Shown here one piece after another: positions 8,013-17,077 of a stretch of 53,910 bases of DNA. Origin of the DNA: JAFGTX01 sp942492225 (GTDB lineage Bacteria > Bacillota > Clostridia > Peptostreptococcales > Acidaminobacteraceae); NCBI GenBank assembly GCA_942492225.1, contig CALODS010000063.1, forward strand, positions 1-53,910, in the 5' to 3' direction. The notes beneath the pieces are model-generated. The model was given only the letters and a program-made list of their open reading frames with translations. It ran no database searches and was not told where the DNA came from. Both the position numbers and the translations under genes were made by a program. Position 1 is the first letter of the stretch, and every line of letters starts with the position of its first letter.

Positions 8013-10438
8013 CCCATTTTTACCAATACTTTATGGGACTTACCATCAGTAAAAAGTGGAAGGTGTAATCCCTCAATCACCTTATTATCAACGGTGATTG
8101 AAGTAATGCCCGATTCAACACCTTGTGCATTATCTATTTCAATTTCGTAAGTTGTCCCTCTAAATTGTCGTGTTACAGTATAATTTTTTAATGTTTTAGG
8201 AATACATGGATTTATTTTTAGTCCTGTATAATCTGGTTGTATCCCTAATATCCACTGAGAAATCGTCACATAATTCCATGATGCAGTACCTGTTAGCCAA
8301 GAATTTTTTGCTTGTCCAAAATATTTTGCATCTTTCCCTGCTATCATTTGAGAATAGACATATGGCTCTGTCTTATGAATATCACTTATTTCTTCAAGAT
8401 ATGCCGGCGTAATGCGTTTATATATTTCAAAGGCTCTATCTCCCCGTCCAATTAACGTTTCTGCACATGCTATCCACGGATTATTATGACAGAAAATACC
8501 ACCATTTTCTTTATAACCGGGTGGATAAGATGTTATTTCACCTATTTCAGGGTGATACGTTGTATAAGCGGGTTGATTGAGAACAATCCCATAAGGCGTA
8601 TCTAAATGTTCTTTTACTGAATCTAATGCTTTTTTAGCTTTTCCATCCTCTATTCCAAGTCCTGCCATAACACAAAAACCTTGTGGCTCAATGAAAATCT
8701 TACCTTCTTCATTTTCATCGCTACCAATTTTATTGCCAAAAGCATCATAGGCTCTTAAGAACCAATCACCATCATAGCCATGTTCCATGACTACTTTTTC
8801 CATGATATTCATATATGTTTGTGCGGTTACTGCCTCTTCTATCTCGCCTAAATAATTAGATAATAAAACGAAATCTTTCCCAACAAATAGGAATAACCCT
8901 GCTATAAAGATTGATTCTGCAATACGTCCATCCGCTGTTCCAGACGTTTGAAAAGATTCCCCCGGCACTGTCGAATGACAATTTAAGTTAAGACAATCAT
9001 TCCAATCAGCACGTCCAATAAGTGGTAAGCCATGAGGGCCTAAATTATTGACCACATGATAAAAAGATGCCTTTAAATGATCGTATAACGTACCAACTTT
9101 ATCCTCTCTATTTTCAAATACAACGCGTTCTTTTAATATATCAAAATCGCCTGTTTCTTTTATATAAGCAGCTGTGCCCATAATAAGCCAACAAGGGTCA
9201 TCATTAAACCCACCACCAACAGCGTCATTTCCTTTTTTCGTTAAAGGTTGATACTGATGATAAGCACTGCCATCTTCAAATTGTGTCGCAGCGATATCAA
9301 GAATTCGCTCCCTTGCTTTATCTGGAATTTGATGAACAAATCCAAGTAAATCTTGGGTCGAATCTCTAAAGCCCATACCACGTCCAATGCCCGATTCAAA
9401 AAACGAAGCACTTCGGGACATATTAAACGTTACCATGCACTGATAGGGATTCCAAATATTAACCATACGATTTAATCGTTCATCATCAGACTTCAATTGG
9501 TAAGGAACAAGGAGCCCTTCCCATTTTTCTTTTAAATCTGAAAAAGCCTTATCAAACTGCTCCTCCGTTTCAAATAGTGCGACCATCTCTTTTGCAGGTT
9601 CTTTATTAATAACGTTAAGACCTACAAACTTATCTTCTACTTCAACATAACCCAATACATAAATAAGAGTGAATTCCTCTCCCGGTTCAATTGTAATGGC
9701 TTTATGATTAACCGCCACTGGATGCCATCCACTCGCCACTGAATTGCTTAAAGTACACGCCTGTAACTTTTCTGGTGCATCATATCCATTAAATTGACCT
9801 AGAAATGTATCCCTATCTGTTTCGAAGCTATCCATTTGCTCATTCATACTATAGAAACTATAGTGATCTCTTCGTTCTCTAAACTCTGTCTTATGATAAA
9901 TAATCGATGCTTCAATTTCAACTTCACCTGTATTATAGTTTCGCTGAAAATTCGTCGTATCATCTTGGGCATCCCAAAGACAAAATTCTAGTGAACCATA
10001 GACACTTACTGTTTTCGGTGTTGATGACTCATTAAATAATTTCAATTTATGCACTTCGCCATTATAATCATTTGGTACCATAAGGGTAAGTTCAGTGCGT
10101 AATTCATTTTTAGTTGCACCAAATTTTGAATACCCCATCCCATGTCGACACTCATAAAAGTCTAGAGGTGTTTGAGTTGGTCTAAATCCTGGATTCCAAA
10201 CGGTGTCCCCTTCTTTTATATAGTAATAGCGACCATTAGAATCTACTGGTACATCATTGTATCGATAACGCGTTAATCGTCTTAATCTTGCGTCTTTATA
10301 AAATGCATAGCCACCAAGGGTATTAGATACCAATCCAAAGAATGACTCACTCCCCAAATAATTAATCCATGGATAAGGTGTCTTCGGTGTCGTTATTACA
10401 TATTCTCTATTTTTATCATCAAAAAATCCATATTTCAT
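8009..10438 (-). CDS. cbp: Cellobiose phosphorylase (GH94)
   Basis: 809 residues, the usual length. It splits cellobiose with phosphate into alpha-glucose 1-phosphate and glucose in the cytoplasm. The N-terminal beta-sandwich begins MKYGFFDDKNREYVITTP, and YPWINYLGSE with RDHYSFYSMNEQM follow the pattern I recall for clostridial cellobiose phosphorylases. The (alpha/alpha)6 barrel holds GRADWNDCLNLN near 475-485, whose WND aspartate is the general acid in GH94. SSYPPGYKENGGI-type and SWLTGTASWNY motifs follow. GGGGG lies 7 bases before the ATG. Only 2 bases separate it from the upstream GH94 gene, so they are one transcript. There is no signal peptide. Specificity is inferred from overall resemblance; action on other beta-1,4 disaccharides cannot be excluded. 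Confidence 0.9.
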   Translation of the reverse strand: MKYGFFDDKNREYVITTPKTPYPWINYLGSESFFGLVSNTLGGYAFYKDARLRRLTRYRYNDVPVDSNGRYYYIKEGDTVWNPGFRPTQTPLDFYECRHGMGYSKFGATKNELRTELTLMVPNDYNGEVHKLKLFNESSTPKTVSVYGSLEFCLWDAQDDTTNFQRNYNTGEVEIEASIIYHKTEFRERRDHYSFYSMNEQMDSFETDRDTFLGQFNGYDAPEKLQACTLSNSVASGWHPVAVNHKAITIEPGEEFTLIYVLGYVEVEDKFVGLNVINKEPAKEMVALFETEEQFDKAFSDLKEKWEGLLVPYQLKSDDERLNRMVNIWNPYQCMVTFNMSRSASFFESGIGRGMGFRDSTQDLLGFVHQIPDKARERILDIAATQFEDGSAYHQYQPLTKKGNDAVGGGFNDDPCWLIMGTAAYIKETGDFDILKERVVFENREDKVGTLYDHLKASFYHVVNNLGPHGLPLIGRADWNDCLNLNCHSTVPGESFQTSGTADGRIAESIFIAGLFLFVGKDFVLLSNYLGEIEEAVTAQTYMNIMEKVVMEHGYDGDWFLRAYDAFGNKIGSDENEEGKIFIEPQGFCVMAGLGIEDGKAKKALDSVKEHLDTPYGIVLNQPAYTTYHPEIGEITSYPPGYKENGGIFCHNNPWIACAETLIGRGDRAFEIYKRITPAYLEEISDIHKTEPYVYSQMIAGKDAKYFGQAKNSWLTGTASWNYVTISQWILGIQPDYTGLKINPCIPKTLKNYTVTRQFRGTTYEIEIDNAQGVESGITSITVDNKVIEGLHLPLFTDGKSHKVLVKMG

Positions 10439-10440
10439 TT

Positions 10441-12837
10441 TTAATCCCCCATTATAACTTCAACAGTATATTCTTCATTTCCAACAGGTAGTGTTTTCTC
10501 TAACCAAATAGTCCCATCAACTTTTATTTCTTTTACGCCTTTGGAAATGTGAGCCGTATTATCAACCGAAATCTTGTATAGCGATCCGCGATATTTTCGT
10601 GTTAACTCAAAACAGGACCAGTCCTTAGGAATACAGGGATTAATAACAAGTCCCTTAAAGTCTGCTTTAACGCCCAATATATGTTGAGTTGAAACTTGAT
10701 AACACCATGATGCAGTACCTGATAGCCAACAATTTCTTGCAAGTCCAAATTGAGGATGTTCATCTCCCAATATGTTTTGTGGATAGACATAGGGAGGCGA
10801 TTCATATTCTTCAATAATGTTATTTTTAGAAATTGGATTGATCTGATTATAATACTCATACGCTCGGTCGCCATTTCCAAGTAAGGTTTCCGCATAAATG
10901 ACCCATGGATTCGCATGTAAGAAAATACCACCATTTTCTTTGGCACCCGGTGGATAAGATGATATGCCGCCTTTCTCACTGTCGTACTCAACAAACCCAG
11001 GCGCACTCAATTTAATGCCTTTTGATGTATTCAATTTATCATTCACAGAGTCCAATGCATTTCTTGCTTGCTCATCTGTTGCGAACCCAGAAATGACAGC
11101 CCACGACTGTCCATTTGTAAATATTTGGCCGACCTCATTTTTATGACTACCAAGTGGCTCATTATTATGATCTATATATCGAATAAACCATTTACCATCC
11201 CATGAAATTTCTTGAAATGTTTCTTTCATCATCTCATAATCTTTTAGATAATTTTGAGATGCTTGATTCAAGTAATCCAATAATTCTATATACTGTTTAA
11301 GTCCGTAACCATAAAGGTTTGCATTAAACAGTGACTCAGACCCTTTTGGCAAATTAATGGTATCATTCCAATCGGCAAACCCAAGCAATGGTAGACCATT
11401 TTGACCTACATTTATCTTTGTGAAATTGAATGCTCTGTTTATATGTTCATATACTGAGCTAGATTCAATGGCTCTGTCAAATTTATCTTTATCATAAAAT
11501 GGCACCTGTTCTTCCAAGAAGTCATAGTCCCCGGTCTCTTTTAAGTAAGTCATGGTTACCAATATTAACCACAGATGGTCATCACCATAAAAATCTGGCA
11601 AGTCTTCATTCTCATGGGCATCCCCAACAGTTGCAATAAGTGTTTTAGGATTATACTGATGATATGCTGAACCATCCCGTCTTTGCATTGACCACAATAT
11701 TTTTATGTGTTCTTTTGATTCTTTTGGCATATTGGCAACGACACCCATTATGTCCTGTGATGTGTCTCTAATACCAATGCCACGATTGCCTAACCCTAAT
11801 TGGAAAAGTGATAAATACCTTGACCAGTTTTTTGTTATAAAACACTGCTTAGGATTGTGTATATTAATCATAGAATTAAGCTTTTCATCTGGTGTTTTTA
11901 CGTTTAGTGTTGATAGATACTCTCTCCAAAAAAATTCTAATTCATTAAAAGCTTTATCAACATTTATCTCATTCCTATAGAAATCAATTCTTTTTCTTTC
12001 TTCTTCAAGTGATTCTGTTTGTCCAAGTTGTGTAATGACTGTTAATGTCTCATTACAAGAAACAGTCGTCCATTTGTGCATAAGTGCAGCAATATTATCG
12101 CCACGATTTGCTTCACTATTAGATAAGTGTTGCGCTTGTAAACTCAGCGGATTTTGCCATGAGCCACCTTGATTATCTAAAAGAAATTTTCTTCTATCCG
12201 TTTCAAAACTATCAATTTTCACATTTGAAGTGAAATAGTTGACAGCAGTATTTTTTTTCATAAAAGCATATTGTTGTATTATATTTTTGTCTACGGGATC
12301 TTTTTTAGACACCATTGTTTGTGGAATCCAGTCCGCATTCGTAAATTGTTTTAATGCATCAAAATGCGTGTATTCAACAACAGGAATAATATCTATCGTT
12401 TCAACATCATCACGTCTACACGTCACTTCTATTTTTCTCAAAACAACCTCACTATTAAGCGGTACAAAGACTGTCACTGTTGTTTCAATACCTTTATACA
12501 AGGAAGTATAAATTGTATATCCAAGACCAACACGACATTTATAATACTCATAATTATGTACTGTTGGTACATAGTAGGGTGAAAAAACAAAAGTTGACGC
12601 CTTTGTTACAACTTTAATATAAGTAGTTTCTCCATTAAAACTTGAATCTGGTAATTGTGGCAAATATTTTGTTATGCGGTTCAGTGCCGGATCGCCTTTA
12701 CAAATAACCGAACCACCTAAGTGATCTACAAAGCCTCCAAAGTTTAGCGTCCCTACATAATTAATCCATTTAATTGGTGTATGAGGATTCGTTATAATAT
12801 ACTCTCTATTTTTGTCATCAAAATAACCATAGTTCAT
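10441..12837 (-). CDS. GH94 family disaccharide phosphorylase, second copy, specificity unknown
   Basis: 798 residues with the same fold order as its neighbour: FDDKNREYIITNPHTPIKW at the N-terminus, then barrel motif LGFADWNDTINLP near 485-495 with the general-acid Asp. SSYPPGAKENGGIF and CWLSGTASWCYQ follow. It is clearly divergent from the adjacent cellobiose phosphorylase. The substrate-loop region differs (GGSVICKGDPALN replaces GGYAFYKDARLR, and GSESLFNANLYGYGLKQ replaces the VPGESFQTSGTADGR stretch). Candidates known in the family are cellobionate, chitobiose and beta-1,3 or beta-1,2 glucobiose phosphorylases. No strong ribosome binding site is seen before the ATG at 12837; instead a hairpin covers the end of the upstream gene. 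No signal peptide, so it acts inside the cell. Confidence 0.85.
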   Translation of the reverse strand: MNYGYFDDKNREYIITNPHTPIKWINYVGTLNFGGFVDHLGGSVICKGDPALNRITKYLPQLPDSSFNGETTYIKVVTKASTFVFSPYYVPTVHNYEYYKCRVGLGYTIYTSLYKGIETTVTVFVPLNSEVVLRKIEVTCRRDDVETIDIIPVVEYTHFDALKQFTNADWIPQTMVSKKDPVDKNIIQQYAFMKKNTAVNYFTSNVKIDSFETDRRKFLLDNQGGSWQNPLSLQAQHLSNSEANRGDNIAALMHKWTTVSCNETLTVITQLGQTESLEEERKRIDFYRNEINVDKAFNELEFFWREYLSTLNVKTPDEKLNSMINIHNPKQCFITKNWSRYLSLFQLGLGNRGIGIRDTSQDIMGVVANMPKESKEHIKILWSMQRRDGSAYHQYNPKTLIATVGDAHENEDLPDFYGDDHLWLILVTMTYLKETGDYDFLEEQVPFYDKDKFDRAIESSSVYEHINRAFNFTKINVGQNGLPLLGFADWNDTINLPKGSESLFNANLYGYGLKQYIELLDYLNQASQNYLKDYEMMKETFQEISWDGKWFIRYIDHNNEPLGSHKNEVGQIFTNGQSWAVISGFATDEQARNALDSVNDKLNTSKGIKLSAPGFVEYDSEKGGISSYPPGAKENGGIFLHANPWVIYAETLLGNGDRAYEYYNQINPISKNNIIEEYESPPYVYPQNILGDEHPQFGLARNCWLSGTASWCYQVSTQHILGVKADFKGLVINPCIPKDWSCFELTRKYRGSLYKISVDNTAHISKGVKEIKVDGTIWLEKTLPVGNEEYTVEVIMGD

Positions 12838-12845
12838 TATAAATT

Positions 12846-12868
12846 TTTAGGACATTTACAGTCCTAAA
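12846..12868 (-). other. Intercistronic hairpin at the yesL-like stop codon
   Basis: TTTAGGAC and GTCCTAAA form an 8-bp stem with a 7-base loop, overlapping the stop of the upstream gene and ending 8 bases before the GH94 start. With no obvious Shine-Dalgarno sequence at that start, the hairpin may affect translation or mRNA processing. Confidence 0.45.
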
Positions 12869-13467
12869 CTCCTTTCGCTTTCTTTTAAATTTCTTATTGC
12901 ACTGTAACAAAAAAAGTATTGGATTAAAGCAAATAAACTTACATAGAAAAAAATAATAACAAACGGTATATACATACTGATTTTCAGCAAGAAATATCCA
13001 ATTCCAATACAACCAATGATTTTGACGATTTCTCTATTTCCAAGTACCCATGCAACTTTCAATGTTTTCTTTATTGTTAAATCCCATTCCAAAAGCACAT
13101 AGCCTACCATAAAATGCGTTATCACTAATTGTATGAGTATCGGTATTTGAATTAAGACAACAGCCCACCCAGTCACTCTGAGCGTGGAAAAATTTAATGC
13201 GATGATTCCATAAATGACAAACAGTATTAGGAAACAACTTGTACTTTTTTTAAAATCCGTTTTGAAATAAGAAAAATAAGTTGACATTTCTGACGACAAC
13301 TCCTGTTTACACAGATCTCTTATTGAACCCATCAAGGCCTTTGTAGAAGCACCCAGTGTAATGATAGGTAGAGACGTAACGATAAACATAATATTTAGAA
13401 TCATTAATTGATAAATAGTCGTCATTACGCCCATTACTAATTGATTTGAATTGTTATTAGTCTCCAT
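12856..13467 (-). CDS. YesL-like (DUF624) integral membrane protein
   Basis: 203 residues with about five hydrophobic segments: about 15-40 (LMILNIMFIVTSLPIITLGA), 75-95, 100-125, 140-155 and 160-190. The early segment with SLPIITLGAS, then a short charged loop, is characteristic of the YesL/DUF624 family. Such genes regularly accompany CUT1 sugar transporters and YesMN regulators in Firmicutes; the molecular role is not established. GGAGA lies ahead of the ATG. It sits between the binding-protein gene and the phosphorylases in the same operon. Confidence 0.75.
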   Translation of the reverse strand: METNNNSNQLVMGVMTTIYQLMILNIMFIVTSLPIITLGASTKALMGSIRDLCKQELSSEMSTYFSYFKTDFKKSTSCFLILFVIYGIIALNFSTLRVTGWAVVLIQIPILIQLVITHFMVGYVLLEWDLTIKKTLKVAWVLGNREIVKIIGCIGIGYFLLKISMYIPFVIIFFYVSLFALIQYFFCYSAIRNLKESERSLGL

Positions 13468-13486
13468 TATTATTCTCCTTGCAATT

Positions 13487-13508
13487 AAAGCGCTCCGAAG
13501 AGCGCTTT
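13487..13508 (-). other. Stable UUCG-tetraloop hairpin inside the operon
   Basis: AAAGCGCTC and GAGCGCTTT enclose CGAA on plus, which reads C-TTCG-G on the transcribed minus strand, the extra-stable UUCG loop. Only TTTAATTG follows, so it is a poor terminator. More likely it protects the 3' end of the binding-protein message and allows higher expression of that gene than of the enzymes downstream. Confidence 0.6.
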
Positions 13509-13515
13509 TATTAGT

Positions 13516-15000
13516 CTATTTTCCCAACCATGCATCTAATTGCTTTTGTTTTTCCATAACTATTTCATCTGCTCCAGCATCTTCAAATGCAGCGAGCAAT
13601 TTTGGTAAATATTCATCTGGGTCAACTGATCCTGTTTCTAGTGCTGGAACATACTGATCCCAAACATTATTACATGCTGCTATTTGTGTTTTAACTGGAC
13701 TTGGATCAAAAATGAATCCAAGTGTTTTTGTACCTGATGCTTTGCCATTAAAAGTTTTAAATTTATCCCATTTTTCAGGATCTTCATTTGTCCATAAGTA
13801 ATTAATGAATTGGTTACCGAACATCCAACCTGTACCTGGATTATATTTTGAGTTATTTTCACTTGGTTCAATAACGACATCACTTACTTTTTTATAATGA
13901 ACATCTTCAATACCAAAGTTAATTAAATTATTGAAGTACTCATCCGTACTAAACAGTTCAAGTAACATCATCGCACGTTCTGGATTCTTAGACGTACTTG
14001 AGATTGCTTGCATTGAACCAGAAGTATCTCTGTTTGAAATAATTGGATCTGTTACTTCTACTTGAACCCACTCATAACCTGTTGCAGATGACATTTCAGC
14101 ATCTTTTCCTGGTTTCAGAGATTTTGTTGATACGAAAATTTTACCCGCTGTTAAATCTGCATTAAAATCAGTTACAGTCGCTGCATCTGGTCTAATATAG
14201 CCAGCTTCATAAAATTTTCTAATTGTATTAAAATATTTCACTGTTTCAGGTGCTGTAAATTCATTAAATACTTTCATATCTGCAGAATCATTCCAAATAA
14301 CGCCTGGATACTTATCATCACCAACTCTATCAAAGTCTAGTAATTTAAATGGTGATTCTCCAGCTAAAGCTTCTAGTGGATACACGTTTCCACCTTCACC
14401 TTTATAAACAGTTTCTAATAATGGTTCTAAATCTTCTAAAGACTTGATAGATGAAATTTCTAAGTTATATTTTTCTAATAAGTCTTTTCTTATAATAAAG
14501 CCCCATTGATGTGCTTTTTCTTTATTAGCTGGAATCGCATAATTAATGCCATCAATTTGTGTTCCACCAATAAAATCTTCACCAAGCATCATTTTTGTTT
14601 CTTTACCATATTGGTCTAACAAATCATTTAGAGGTACATAAGCACCTTTAACAGCTTGTTGTTGATAATTATTTGTCCACGAAGAAGTGAAACAAATATC
14701 AAATTCTTCTCTTGCTGCAATCATAGTTCTCATTTTTTGATCATATGAGCCCCAGTCATAACATTGTAATTCTAAGTTAACATTTAACCCTTTTTCTTTT
14801 AAATACTTTGTTGCAGCCTCTTCAACAAGTGCAACATCTTCTTGCTGACCGTTTCCTATAAAATACCAACTTAAATCAACTTCCTCTAATTCTTGTCCTT
14901 CACTTACACCCGCTTCTACTGGCTCTGCAGGTTTAGTACACCCCGTTAAGCAAGCAATAATCATAGCAAACGATAGTAATAGTATTAATATCTTTTTCAA
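13516..15000 (-). CDS. Sugar ABC transporter substrate-binding lipoprotein (LplA/YtcQ type)
   Basis: 494 residues. The signal peptide MKKILILLLSFAMIIACLTG ends at lipobox LTGC, so the mature protein is lipid-anchored at Cys21. The rest is a family-1 extracellular solute-binding fold with the DUF3502-like C-terminal region common in LplA/YtcQ relatives (NPGTGWMFGNQFINYLW). It should deliver sugar to the two CUT1 permeases encoded just upstream. The initiator is TTG, not ATG: the codon at 15000-14998 is preceded by GGGGGAT at a suitable distance, and no ATG gives a complete signal peptide. Ligand not determinable, but the operon enzymes suggest a beta-linked glucose disaccharide or oligosaccharide. 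Confidence 0.9.
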   Translation of the reverse strand: MKKILILLLSFAMIIACLTGCTKPAEPVEAGVSEGQELEEVDLSWYFIGNGQQEDVALVEEAATKYLKEKGLNVNLELQCYDWGSYDQKMRTMIAAREEFDICFTSSWTNNYQQQAVKGAYVPLNDLLDQYGKETKMMLGEDFIGGTQIDGINYAIPANKEKAHQWGFIIRKDLLEKYNLEISSIKSLEDLEPLLETVYKGEGGNVYPLEALAGESPFKLLDFDRVGDDKYPGVIWNDSADMKVFNEFTAPETVKYFNTIRKFYEAGYIRPDAATVTDFNADLTAGKIFVSTKSLKPGKDAEMSSATGYEWVQVEVTDPIISNRDTSGSMQAISSTSKNPERAMMLLELFSTDEYFNNLINFGIEDVHYKKVSDVVIEPSENNSKYNPGTGWMFGNQFINYLWTNEDPEKWDKFKTFNGKASGTKTLGFIFDPSPVKTQIAACNNVWDQYVPALETGSVDPDEYLPKLLAAFEDAGADEIVMEKQKQLDAWLGK

Positions 15001-15045
15001 TTTAGTATCCCCCTTTTTTATTTTTACAGCTAACGCTGTAACAAA

Positions 15046-15957
15046 CTACTTAATGGATCCAACTGTTAATCCTTCAACAAAGTACTTTTGGAAGAATGGA
15101 TAGGCTAATATAATAGGTCCAATTGCTATAATAGCCATTGCCATCCTTGCACTTTGAGAAGGGATATTTGCCAATATTTCAGAAACATTACCAAGTGAAT
15201 TTGATTGCGATGTTAGATATGTAATGCTTTGGTTGATTCTATATAACATGTACTGTAAATTATACAAATTTTCGTTTTTTATAAAGAGCAACGGCGTGTA
15301 CCAATCATTCCAATAGTACAATACATTAAACAATCCTATCGTTGCTAAAGATGGCTTTGACAATGGCAATACAATTCTATAAAAAATCGAGAATTCACTT
15401 GCGCCATCAACCTTTGCTGCTTCAATAATACTTTCTGGGATTGTAGTCGTGTAAAACGTCCTCATTATTAATACATAAAGCGGGGTCATTAACCCTGGCA
15501 ATATCATTGCAAATACAGTGTCCTTGATATGTAATACATTGGTATAAACCATGTACCAAGGGACGAGACCCGCATTGAAAAGCATTGTAAAGAATACAAG
15601 TAACGTAAAATGCGTTCGGTACTTAAAATCTTTTCTAGATAACGGATAAGCATAAAGTGATATAACAAATAAACTTGTAAAACTACCAACAATCGTTACA
15701 AATATCGTTACACCATAGGCACGTAAAATATCTGCTGCATCCGTTAAAATATAGCTGTAAGCTTTAAAACTCAGAACTGATGGAATTAATTTATAACCCT
15801 CAAGTGTAATCGTTTTTTCATCTGTTATCGATATACCAAATACTAATAATAGTGGATAAAGGCAAGCGATTGCCATAATAATCATGATGATATTTAAAAC
15901 AAAATCTGATTTTTTAGAAATAACTGTTGTATCTCGAAAATTACTTTCTCTACTCAT
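15046..15957 (-). CDS. Sugar ABC transporter permease (LplC/YtcP type, CUT1)
   Basis: 303 residues with about six membrane helices. The first is at about 20-40 (IIMIIMAIACLYPLLLVFG). The ATPase-contacting EAA loop reads EAAKVDGASEFSIFYRIVLP near 195-215. The C-terminal FVEGLTVGSIK ending is typical of the LplC/YtcP group. GGGGG precedes the ATG. It follows the partner permease by 8 bases. It forms the heterodimeric membrane channel of an importer with no ATPase gene of its own in the operon. Confidence 0.92.
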   Translation of the reverse strand: MSRESNFRDTTVISKKSDFVLNIIMIIMAIACLYPLLLVFGISITDEKTITLEGYKLIPSVLSFKAYSYILTDAADILRAYGVTIFVTIVGSFTSLFVISLYAYPLSRKDFKYRTHFTLLVFFTMLFNAGLVPWYMVYTNVLHIKDTVFAMILPGLMTPLYVLIMRTFYTTTIPESIIEAAKVDGASEFSIFYRIVLPLSKPSLATIGLFNVLYYWNDWYTPLLFIKNENLYNLQYMLYRINQSITYLTSQSNSLGNVSEILANIPSQSARMAMAIIAIGPIILAYPFFQKYFVEGLTVGSIK

Positions 15958-15965
15958 ATGACCCC

Positions 15966-16883
15966 CTATACCAATGCATTATCTTTATTAATTTTTCTCA
16001 CAATGTAATTAGCTGTCATTACCAAAATAAAACCAACTGTTGCTTGATAAAGCCCACTTGCTGTTGCCATTCCAATATCTCCAGCTTGTGTAAGTGCACG
16101 ATATACATAGGTATCAATAACATTAGTCACGTTATATAAGACGCCCATATTTTTTGGTATATTCCAAAACAAACCAAAATCACCATAAAAAATTCTTCCG
16201 ACTTTTAGTAATGTCAAGATTGTGATGACAGGCATAATCGTTGGAATCGTTATATTAAAAATCTGTTGTAACTTGCTGGCTCCATCTATTGAGGCTGCTT
16301 CATACAATGCTTTATCAACGCCAATAATCGCTGCCAAATAAATAATACTGTCATATCCAGTCCATTTCCACGTATTGACGATTACAAGTATGTAAGGCCA
16401 AAACTCTGGTGATGTATACCAGTTTACTGGTTCCATTCCAAATGTCTTTAACACAGAATTGAGTACCCCTTGGTCCGTACTAAGTAGCGAATAAACCAAA
16501 TAGCTTACAACTACCCATGAAAGAAAATAGGGTAAAAAGAAAATAGATTGATATATCTTTGATAATTTTTTATTTCGCAATTCATTTAAGGCAATTGCCA
16601 GTGCAAGTGCAATCGTTACTGAAACAAGTATAAAAATAACATTGTAAAGTATCGTATTTCTTGTAATAATAAAAGCTTGCTTTGAAGAAAATAAATATTT
16701 GAAATTATCTAATCCAATCCAGTCACTACCTATAAATCCTTTTGTGTAATTATAATCTTTGAACGCCAATAACATCCCTGGCATAGGGAGATAATTGTTT
16801 GCTAATAATACTAGTAATCCTGGTATCAACATAATAAACAATGCTGGCTTTTCTTTTATTTCCTGTAACAAATTCCCCTTCAT
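15966..16883 (-). CDS. Sugar ABC transporter permease (LplB/YteP type, CUT1), first gene of operon
   Basis: About 305 residues with six predicted helices. The first is FIMLIPGLLVLLANNYLPM at about 15-33. The EAA loop reads YEAASIDGASKLQQIFNITI near 205-225. The ATG at 16883 is preferred to the TTG at 16901, because AAAGGAG lies 6 bases before it and would otherwise be inside the coding sequence. It heads the seven-gene operon that ends at 7065. A catabolite-repression site lies just upstream of the ribosome binding site. It pairs with the LplC-type permease that follows. Confidence 0.92.
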   Translation of the reverse strand: MKGNLLQEIKEKPALFIMLIPGLLVLLANNYLPMPGMLLAFKDYNYTKGFIGSDWIGLDNFKYLFSSKQAFIITRNTILYNVIFILVSVTIALALAIALNELRNKKLSKIYQSIFFLPYFLSWVVVSYLVYSLLSTDQGVLNSVLKTFGMEPVNWYTSPEFWPYILVIVNTWKWTGYDSIIYLAAIIGVDKALYEAASIDGASKLQQIFNITIPTIMPVITILTLLKVGRIFYGDFGLFWNIPKNMGVLYNVTNVIDTYVYRALTQAGDIGMATASGLYQATVGFILVMTANYIVRKINKDNALV

Positions 16884-16895
16884 ATTCCACTCCTT

Positions 16896-16910
16896 TTGCA
16901 AACGTTTTCC
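16896..16910 (-). promoter_or_regulatory. Catabolite-responsive element (CcpA cre site)
   Basis: On plus, TTGCAAACGTTTTCC fits the consensus WTGNAANCGNWNNCW at 14 of 15 positions (last base C). It lies between the promoter region and the first start codon of the sugar operon, so bound CcpA would act as a roadblock. No clear -35/-10 pair was identified in 16911-17010. Confidence 0.65.
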
Positions 16911-17010
16911 CTTATAGCTAAATAATATCGTTCTTAAGCTTTATTTAAAATAAATGTATTTGTTGTTTGTTGTTATTTTTTGACTATTCTGACGAACAAG
17001 ATTTTACAAC

Positions 17011-17071
17011 AAAAAAAAACAAGAACTGTAACATTACGCTTAAAATAGCTAGCGTTCAATGTTACAGTTCT
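17011..17071 (-). terminator. Terminator of the response-regulator gene
   Basis: AGAACTGTAACATT and its complement (17022-17035 with 17058-17071) form a long stem; on minus it is followed by nine T. It lies 7 bases past the AraC-type regulator stop and separates the regulatory genes from the transporter operon. Confidence 0.85.
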
Positions 17072-17077
17072 ACTTTA

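Noticed and set aside
10602..11006. 134-codon minus frame within the second GH94 gene
   Set aside because: It overlaps the conserved GH94 frame in another register and has no recognisable domain.
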